Assembly (NCBI GenBank): GCA_963844625.1
Contig: CAWJPF010000024.1
Location: forward strand, 186,001 to 250,000
Direction of reading: 5' to 3'
DNA length: 64,000 nucleotides
DNA from: Palsa-504 sp963844625
Lineage (GTDB): Bacteria; Actinomycetota; Actinomycetes; Streptosporangiales; Streptosporangiaceae
Shown: piece after piece, positions 58,597 to 64,000 of the stretch
Layout: every line of letters begins with the position of its first letter
Numbering within the stretch: the first letter of the stretch is position 1
Notes under the pieces: model-generated
What the model was told of the DNA's origin: nothing
Databases searched by the model: none
What the model saw: only the letters and a program-made list of their open reading frames with translations
Position numbers and translations under genes: made by a program

Positions 58597-59781
58597 TCAG
58601 CGCGCGGCGTAGGACTCGGCGGCGCGCAGGACTCGCAGGACGTTGGCGCCGACCAGGGCCTTGAGGTCGGACTCGGACCAGCCCCGGCGGAGCAGTTCGC
58701 TGAATAGGGCCGGGTACTTGCTCACGTCCTCTATTCCCGCCGTGACGTCGGAGGTGCCGTCGAAGTCGCCGCCGAGGCCCACGTGCTCGACGCCTGCGAC
58801 CTTGCGGACGTGGTCGATGTGGTCGGCGACCTGGGCCAGCGTGGCCTGGGGCATCGGGTGGGTGAGTTCCCGCTCGGGCTTGAGGCTGAACAGCTGGTCT
58901 AGGTTCCTCGGATCCAGGCCCCGGTGCGACGCCTCGGCCTTGAGGTCAGCCAGCCAGTCGGCGCACTCCTGGGAGACGAAGGCAGGCACGAACGTCACCA
59001 TGCACACGCCGCCGTTCTCGGCCAACCGGGCGAGCACGTCGTCGGGCACGTTGCGCGGATAGTCACACAGCGCGAGGGCCGAGGAATGCGAGAAGATCAC
59101 CGGCGCGGCGGCGATGTCGAGGGTGTCCCGCATGGTGTCCGGGGACACGTGCGACAGGTCGACGAGCATGCCTAGCCGCTGCATCTCGCGGACCACGTCC
59201 CGGCCGAAATCGGTCAGGCCGCCGGCCGCCACCTCATCGGTGGCCGAATCGGCCCAGCCGACGTTGGCGTTGTGGGTCAGCGTCAGATACCTGACGCCGA
59301 GCGCGTACAGCATGCGCAGCACGCCCAGCGAGCCTGCGATCGCGTGACCGCCCTCCGCGCCGAGCAGCGACGCCACCCGGCCGGCCGCGAAGATCCGCTC
59401 CACGTCGCCCGCGGTCAGCGCGAGCTCGAGCGCGGCCGGGTAGTGCGCGATCATCCGGTGCGCCAGGTCGATCTGCTCGAGCACTGCGGTGACCGCGGCG
59501 TCACCGGTGAGCGAGGCCGGCACGTAGACCGACCAGAACTGCGCGCCCACTCCGCCGACCGCCAGCCGCGGCAGGTCGGTGTGGGTACCCGCCACCGGAG
59601 CGGCCAGGTTGACCGCGGCGGGATCGTCGTCGGGGTCCGCGGTCGCGTCCGGCGGGAGGAGGCGGACCCGGCTTACGTCACCGCCGGCCCGCTCGCGCAG
59701 CGCCCACGGCAGGTCGTTGTGCCCGTCTATCAGCGGGAACCGGCGGAGCAACTCCCGCGCTCGCCGCTCAAGCTCTGTCAC
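58597..59781 (-). CDS. Membrane dipeptidase-like peptidase M19 (renal dipeptidase family)
   Basis: A 394-residue zinc hydrolase. The metal motif is PLIDGHNDLPWALRE (HxD, residue ~20), then SLLGAEGGHAIAG with the bridging Glu, LTLTHNANVGWADS, LVDLSHVSPDTMRD and IFSHSSALAL with the His ligands, and VGLGGDFDGTSDV. Members cleave dipeptides or D-amino-acid dipeptides; there is no clear signal peptide, so it may be cytosolic. It appears monocistronic. Confidence 0.88.
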   Translation of the reverse strand: MTELERRARELLRRFPLIDGHNDLPWALRERAGGDVSRVRLLPPDATADPDDDPAAVNLAAPVAGTHTDLPRLAVGGVGAQFWSVYVPASLTGDAAVTAVLEQIDLAHRMIAHYPAALELALTAGDVERIFAAGRVASLLGAEGGHAIAGSLGVLRMLYALGVRYLTLTHNANVGWADSATDEVAAGGLTDFGRDVVREMQRLGMLVDLSHVSPDTMRDTLDIAAAPVIFSHSSALALCDYPRNVPDDVLARLAENGGVCMVTFVPAFVSQECADWLADLKAEASHRGLDPRNLDQLFSLKPERELTHPMPQATLAQVADHIDHVRKVAGVEHVGLGGDFDGTSDVTAGIEDVSKYPALFSELLRRGWSESDLKALVGANVLRVLRAAESYAAR

Positions 59782-59927
59782 GGCCGCCAGCTTATGCCCC
59801 GCGGGGCGGCGAAGCGGGACGGGGGCAGGCAGCGGTGCCCGTTCGGTATAAGTGGTTAATTACAGGCATTCGCGCTGGTTAGACCCTGTGCCGGAGTTAC
59901 GCTTAGGGCGGGTGGGGACGTTAGGCG

Positions 59928-60782
59928 GTGCGCGATGAGCCTGGTCCGATGACACCAGAGCGGGCACCGTCGCGTCTGGTGGCCCTCGATGGCGCGGTGA
60001 ACGTGCGGGACATCGGCGGCTACCGCAGCGTGCACGGGCTCGAGGTCGCCCGCGGGCGGCTGTTCCGCGGTGACTCGCTCAGCCAGCTCACCCCCGCGGA
60101 TACCGCCCGGCTCGATCGGCTCGGGCTGCGCACCGTCATCGACTTCAGGACATCGGGCGAGGTCCTGCTCGGCGGCCCGGACCGGCTGCCCTACGGGATC
60201 GAATGCGCCCACCTGCCGCTCGGCGGCGGCGACCTCGAGTCGGTCTACGAGCTCATCGCCAGCGGTGACCACGAACGGCAGCGCGCCGAACTTGGCGACG
60301 GGCGGGCCGCCTCGTTCATGGCTCAGCTGAACCGCGCGTTCGTGACCGACGCGCGGCAGCGAGAGGCGTTCGGCGCGGCGCTGCGGCTGGTCTGCGCGGC
60401 TGGCCGGCTGCCGCTGCTCTACCACTGCACGAGCGGCAAGGACCGATCCGGGTGGATGACCGCCATCGTGCTCACCGCCCTGGGCGTGCCGCGCGAGCTC
60501 GTACTGCGCGACTACCTGCTGTCAAACGACTTGCACCGGACCGGTTACACCAAGCTCCGGCTCGACCTGGTCAAGACCGGGATCGTACGGGATCCCGAGC
60601 TACTGCGGCCCATTCTCGAGCAAGGCGCCACCTACCTGGGCGCGGCGTTCGAGGAGGCGGACCGCAGGTACGGATCGTTCAGCACCTTCCTGACCCGCGG
60701 GCTTGACGTCAGCGCCGCGATGCTGGCCGGGCTGCGGCACGCGCTGCTCGGCGACCTGGTGCCGCCCGGCTGGTCCCGTTAA
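59928..60782 (+). CDS. Tyrosine/serine protein phosphatase, PTP-like (PtpB-type)
   Basis: A 284-residue protein. The catalytic loop CX5R is seen in YHCTSGKDRSGWMTAIVL near residue 170, with the early DGAVNVRDIGGYRSVHGLEV-type start (quoted as NVRDIGGYRS) characteristic of mycobacterial PtpB-like phosphatases. These use the Cys thiolate to hydrolyse phosphotyrosine, phosphoserine or phosphoinositides. The start is GTG 59928 or ATG 59949 and no ribosome-binding site is decisive. The next gene ends convergently 10 bp away. Confidence 0.85.
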   Translation: MRDEPGPMTPERAPSRLVALDGAVNVRDIGGYRSVHGLEVARGRLFRGDSLSQLTPADTARLDRLGLRTVIDFRTSGEVLLGGPDRLPYGIECAHLPLGGGDLESVYELIASGDHERQRAELGDGRAASFMAQLNRAFVTDARQREAFGAALRLVCAAGRLPLLYHCTSGKDRSGWMTAIVLTALGVPRELVLRDYLLSNDLHRTGYTKLRLDLVKTGIVRDPELLRPILEQGATYLGAAFEEADRRYGSFSTFLTRGLDVSAAMLAGLRHALLGDLVPPGWSR

Positions 60783-60792
60783 CCCACGCGGG

Positions 60793-63615
60793 TCAGCCCT
60801 TGCGGCGGCGCGGGGCCAGGCGGCGCATCTGGAGCCAGGTGAGCAGGGTGAAGATCACCCCGAGCGCGATCAGCATGCCCATGTCGTGCAGCCAGTTTCC
60901 TGAGCTCTGCGCCCACAGCGGGTCCGTGCTTCCGGGCGCCGAGACGCCGATGACGTTGAGGTTCACCGTGGAGGACACCGCACCGAAACCCCAGCGAGCA
61001 GGCGCGATGTAGGCCAGCTGCTGCAGGCCCGTCTTGCCGACCAGCGACACCACGCCGCCGGACAGGATGACCTGGGCCATGGTCAGCAGCACGAGGAAGG
61101 GCATCGCCTTCTCCGACGTGCTCACCAGGGCCGACACGAGCAGGCCCAGGCACATCGAGGCCAGCGAGAGCGCCGCGATGGCGATCAGGATCTCCACCAG
61201 CGGCGGTATACCGGGGAGCGCACCCCTGGGCGGCATCTTCTGGCCGGCCAAGCCGATCAGGACGAGCAGCGCGGACTGCACGACGCTGATGACGCCGAGC
61301 ACGATGAGCTTGGAGGACAGATAGGCGCCGGACGAGAGCCCGGCCGCCCGTTCCCTGATGTAGATCGGGCGTTCCTTGACCAGCTCCCTGACCGAGCTCG
61401 CGGTCCCGGACAGGCAGGCGCAGATGGTCAGCGTCAGCAGCAGTTCTTCTGCGTTCTGGTTGGTGTGCGGCAGACCCGTCAGGCCGGCGGGTGACCCCAC
61501 GAAATGGATCAGCACGCCGAGGATGATAGGCAGCAGCGCCATGGAGAGCAGGTAGCCGCGATCCGCCGCGATCACCCGCACGTACCGGCGGGTCAGCGTC
61601 GTCATCTGGCGCAGCGCGCCGCGCCGCTGCGGCGCCGAGGCGGCCGGCAGCTCCGGCCCTCCTGGCTGCGGCGGTGGCTTCGTGCGCTGGCCGAGCACGT
61701 ACTGGGCGTAGGCGGACGAGGCGGCAAACTCGGCCGCCCAGTCGCGGTCGGGGTAGGCCTCGAACGCCTGGAACACCTCGGCCCAGCCGGGCAGCCGGAA
61801 GTAGCCGAGCCCCTCGTCGGGCGGCCCGTAGAAGGCGATCCTCCCGCCGGGCACCAGCACGAGCAGCCGGTCGCAGGTGTCGAGGTTGGCCACGCTGTGC
61901 GTGACGACGATGACCGTCCGGCCGTCGTGCGCCAGGTCCCGCATCTGCTCCATGACCGACTTGTCCAGGCCCGGGTCCAGACCCGAGGTCGGCTCGTCCA
62001 GGAACAGCAGCGACGGTTTGGTCAGCAGTTCCTGAGCGACGTTGACCCGTTTGAGCTGCCCGCCGGACAGGCGGTCCGCCCGGGTTTTCGCGTGCTTGGT
62101 CAGGCCAAGCTCGCCCATCACCTCATCGACCCGGACGTCCCGCTCGGTGGCGGTGGTGTCCGCCGGGAAGCGGAGCTCGCCCGAGTACTGCAGCGCGCGG
62201 CGCGCGGTCAGCTGCGTATGCAGGACGCTTTCCTGCGGGACCAGGCCGATGCGGTACCGGAGCTCGGCGTAGTCCTGGTAAAGATCCCGGTTGTCGTAGA
62301 GCACGGTGCCGGTGTCGGCCGGGCGCATCCCGGTCAGCGCGCCGAGCAGCGTCGACTTGCCCGCGCCGCTGGGCCCGATGACGCCGACCAGGCTTTTCTC
62401 CGGGATGGGGAACGTCACGTGGTCGAGCAGCACCTTGCCGCCCGACACCTTCACGACCAGGTCCTGGGCCGTGAAGGTGACCTGCCCGTCGTCGACGAAC
62501 TGGACCAGCTCGCCGCCTTTGAGGCGGAAGGTCGAGTGCCCGATGCTGACCAGGTCTTGTTCGGTCAGCTGTCTGGTGGTGACCCGCTTCCCGTTGACGT
62601 AGGTGCCGTTATAGCTGTTCAGGTCGACGATCTCGTAGCTGCCGGTGGGCGACTTGCGCAATTCGGCGTGGTGCTTTGACACGTCAAGGTCGGACAGCAC
62701 CAGGTCGTTGTCCCCGGTGCGGCCGATGCGCATGGCCTTTGCGGGCAACGGCATCCGCGCGGTGGGGCGCCGGTCGACGCTCGGCAGCAGTTCAGGCTTG
62801 ACCGGCGCGCCGCCGTCGGCAGGCACCCCGGGCGCCCGGGAAGAATCGCGTTTGGCGGCGGTGTCGGCCCACGAAGGGGCGTCCGCTGAAGGCTGCCCGA
62901 GGTAGGCGGCGGGGTACTGACCCGACCGGATGGGATCAGGCGCCGGAAAGGGCTGGACCAACGGGATGGGCTCGGCCGGCGGGGCGGGCTCGGCCGGCGG
63001 GGCGGGCGCGGCGTGGCGCGGACGGACGGGCTCGGCCGGGGCCGCGGGGGCGGGCGGCGGCGCGGCGGGAGCGGCGGGCGCGGGAGCTGGAGCGGCCGGG
63101 GCCTGGAGCGTACAGCGCAGGATCGGCCCGTCGTCCGGATTGCCCAGGCGCACGACGCAGTCGTGGCCGATATCGGCCCGGTCGACCCGCTGCATGCCGA
63201 GGAACGTGCCGTTGGTGCTGCTGAGGTCCTCAAAAACCCACGCGCCGCCGTCCGCCCGCAGCACGCCGTGGCGCCACGAGACGCGCGAGTCGGTCATGAC
63301 GATGTCGGAGTCCGGGTCCCGGCCGATCCGGTACGTCATCCCGGGCTGGAACTGGTGCACCGAGCGCCGAGTCCGCACCACGAGGTCAGGCACGACCGCC
63401 GCGCCGGGCGCGGGAGCTCCGGACGGAAGCGGCGCGGCCTCCGCGAGCCCGGCTGGCGCGAGCCCGGCTGGCGCGACCCCCGCCTGGGGAGGGGCCTGCG
63501 GCGAATGCCGATCAGACCAGTCGAAACGCTCGGGTGGCATGTTTACAAAGTGTAGGGCCGAGCGCCGTAAACGGGAATCGGAAGAACCATTCAGGTTGAC
63601 CGTGCGTTTTGACAT
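60793..63615 (-). CDS. ABC exporter with two FHA domains (Rv1747-like)
   Basis: A 940-residue protein. FHA1 (residues ~75-175: YRIGRDPDSDIVMTD, STNGTFLG) and FHA2 (~290-365: MRIGRTGDNDLVLSD, NSYNGTYVNG) are separated by a Pro/Ala linker. The ATPase domain (~395-620) has GPSGAGKSTLL, LSGGQLKRVN and LLFLDEPTSGLDPG. Six to seven membrane helices follow (ABC-2 type, ~680-930). In Mycobacterium tuberculosis a similar FHA-ABC protein is phosphorylated by Ser/Thr kinase PknF and affects cell-wall lipids. The start at 63615 lies about 20 bases after a TAGTAT box; ATG 63540 is an alternative. Confidence 0.9.
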   Translation of the reverse strand: MSKRTVNLNGSSDSRLRRSALHFVNMPPERFDWSDRHSPQAPPQAGVAPAGLAPAGLAEAAPLPSGAPAPGAAVVPDLVVRTRRSVHQFQPGMTYRIGRDPDSDIVMTDSRVSWRHGVLRADGGAWVFEDLSSTNGTFLGMQRVDRADIGHDCVVRLGNPDDGPILRCTLQAPAAPAPAPAAPAAPPPAPAAPAEPVRPRHAAPAPPAEPAPPAEPIPLVQPFPAPDPIRSGQYPAAYLGQPSADAPSWADTAAKRDSSRAPGVPADGGAPVKPELLPSVDRRPTARMPLPAKAMRIGRTGDNDLVLSDLDVSKHHAELRKSPTGSYEIVDLNSYNGTYVNGKRVTTRQLTEQDLVSIGHSTFRLKGGELVQFVDDGQVTFTAQDLVVKVSGGKVLLDHVTFPIPEKSLVGVIGPSGAGKSTLLGALTGMRPADTGTVLYDNRDLYQDYAELRYRIGLVPQESVLHTQLTARRALQYSGELRFPADTTATERDVRVDEVMGELGLTKHAKTRADRLSGGQLKRVNVAQELLTKPSLLFLDEPTSGLDPGLDKSVMEQMRDLAHDGRTVIVVTHSVANLDTCDRLLVLVPGGRIAFYGPPDEGLGYFRLPGWAEVFQAFEAYPDRDWAAEFAASSAYAQYVLGQRTKPPPQPGGPELPAASAPQRRGALRQMTTLTRRYVRVIAADRGYLLSMALLPIILGVLIHFVGSPAGLTGLPHTNQNAEELLLTLTICACLSGTASSVRELVKERPIYIRERAAGLSSGAYLSSKLIVLGVISVVQSALLVLIGLAGQKMPPRGALPGIPPLVEILIAIAALSLASMCLGLLVSALVSTSEKAMPFLVLLTMAQVILSGGVVSLVGKTGLQQLAYIAPARWGFGAVSSTVNLNVIGVSAPGSTDPLWAQSSGNWLHDMGMLIALGVIFTLLTWLQMRRLAPRRRKG

Positions 63616-63635
63616 ATTGGGTGGCGGACAACCTG

Positions 63636-63662
63636 ATACTAGAACGTCCGGCAGTTCGTCAA
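63636..63662 (-). promoter_or_regulatory. Candidate sigma-70-type promoter for the FHA-ABC exporter
   Basis: Minus strand TTGACG (63662-63657) is followed after 15 bp by TAGTAT (63641-63636), about 20 bases before ATG 63615. The spacer is slightly short, but both hexamers match the consensus well. Confidence 0.5.
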
Positions 63663-63745
63663 ATACCTGAGCCGCACCTACGCTGAACGCACATGTGACT
63701 CAACGCTGTCCCCCGTGACTAAGCGATACCGCAGGGTGGGAAATT

Positions 63746-63844
63746 ATGATCAAGGGTACGAATTGGGGGGATATAGCCGCCATGTCCGGTGCGCCGATGC
63801 CCATGTCCGGTGCGCTGATACCCACGTCCGGGCCCATGTCATGA
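63746..63844 (+). CDS. Small leader ORF (32 residues) coupled to the downstream gene
   Basis: ATG 63746 is preceded by GGTGGG. It encodes a short peptide beginning MIKGTNWGDIAAMSGAP with two MSGA(P/L) repeats. Its TGA (63842-63844) overlaps the ATG of the next gene at 63841. That next gene has no Shine-Dalgarno, so translation of this small ORF may drive it. No homologue is recognised. Confidence 0.45.
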   Translation: MIKGTNWGDIAAMSGAPMPMSGALIPTSGPMS

Positions 63845-64000
63845 GCTCCGATCCGACTCGGCCTAACCCTGAGTGGTGGCAGCCGCAAGATCCTCAGGCA
63901 CCCCAGGGGAACCAGGGATACCAAGCAGGCAAGGAGTACCAGGACTCTCAGCCGACCCAGAGGATTCCCGTGAACCAGGGATATCAAGGGAACCAGGGGT
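63841..64000 (+). CDS. Q/G/N/P-rich N-terminus of a protein running off the right edge
   Basis: From ATG 63841 the frame stays open to the end. It encodes a disordered lead of repeated (Q/N)-G-(Y/N)-Q units (for example QGNQGYQAGKEYQ and NQGYQGNQG) after MSSDPTRPNPEWW. Such leads precede the membrane or DNA-binding domains of many actinobacterial proteins, so the function is not predictable. It probably continues for several hundred codons. Confidence 0.6.
   Translation, partial: MSSDPTRPNPEWWQPQDPQAPQGNQGYQAGKEYQDSQPTQRIPVNQGYQGNQG

Noticed and set aside
61504..62679. A 391-codon plus-strand frame opposite the FHA-ABC gene
   Set aside because: It is antisense to Walker and FHA motifs and has no recognisable domain.
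1..64000. tRNA or rRNA genes
   Set aside because: No cloverleaf-like sequence with a recognisable T-arm (GGTTCGAATCC type) and no rRNA-like stretch was noticed on either strand; short RNAs could still have been missed by eye.

Overview
This window is GC-rich DNA with G/C-biased third codon positions, GTG starts and tightly overlapping genes. It carries an AfsR/SARP-type regulator, an F420-type (Ddn-like) oxidoreductase and an FHA-ABC transporter. These point to a filamentous actinomycete (Actinomycetota, probably a Streptosporangiales/Streptomyces-like lineage). No rRNA, tRNA, CRISPR array, transposase, integrase or origin was seen.

Layout. 0-4.1 kb: a truncated Tat-type secreted protein, a proline-rich membrane protein, and a DHA2 drug-type MFS pump divergent from its likely XRE/MmyB regulator, with a palindromic operator between them. 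4.4-12.8 kb: a gamma-glutamylation catabolic cluster (class I GATase hydrolase, FadR-type regulator, APC permease, GlnA-like ligase, aldehyde dehydrogenase, SDR) followed by a convergent SerA-like dehydrogenase. 12.9-27.9 kb: an AfsR-like regulator, a frameshifted SRPBCC gene, a thioredoxin-fold/VKOR disulfide pair, SoxR with its palindrome, an S51-like peptidase fused to a CysS-like tail, a membrane-SCO1 fusion with a lipoprotein and CtaG (copper/oxidase assembly), a DMT transporter, and a winged-helix/coiled-coil protein. 28.2-36.8 kb: amidohydrolase, gamma-carbonic-anhydrase-like protein, Ddn-like enzyme, lipoprotein, a receiver protein plus a NarL-type two-component pair, a P450, a pentapeptide protein and a methyltransferase. 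A composite palindromic element is duplicated at two of the divergent promoters here.

36.8-40.5 kb (minus strand) is a tightly overlapped pgeF-murL-murD2 operon, which predicts the alternative route for placing D-glutamate in peptidoglycan: L-Glu is added first, then epimerised on the nucleotide precursor. 42.5-56.3 kb is the most unusual region, an orphan pathway combining GTP cyclohydrolase II, a PTPS homologue lacking the canonical catalytic residues, an MDR dehydrogenase, two methyltransferases (one frameshifted), GT4 and GT87 glycosyltransferases, a flippase-like UPF0104 protein, a histidine phosphatase, and two tandem copies of a CDP-alcohol phosphotransferase fused to an LtaS/sulfatase-like domain. 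The two copies share an apparently exact ~915-bp 5' block but have diverged downstream. It looks like a pterin/pyrimidine-type pathway joined to glycolipid or phosphoglycan assembly; its product is unknown to me.

56.3-64 kb holds a VOC gene remnant, a methyltransferase, an SRPBCC protein, a HEAT-repeat protein, an M19 dipeptidase, a tyrosine phosphatase, a double-FHA ABC exporter, and a small coupled ORF leading into a Q/G/N-rich protein cut by the window edge. Several dispersed palindromes and repeats recur between unrelated loci.
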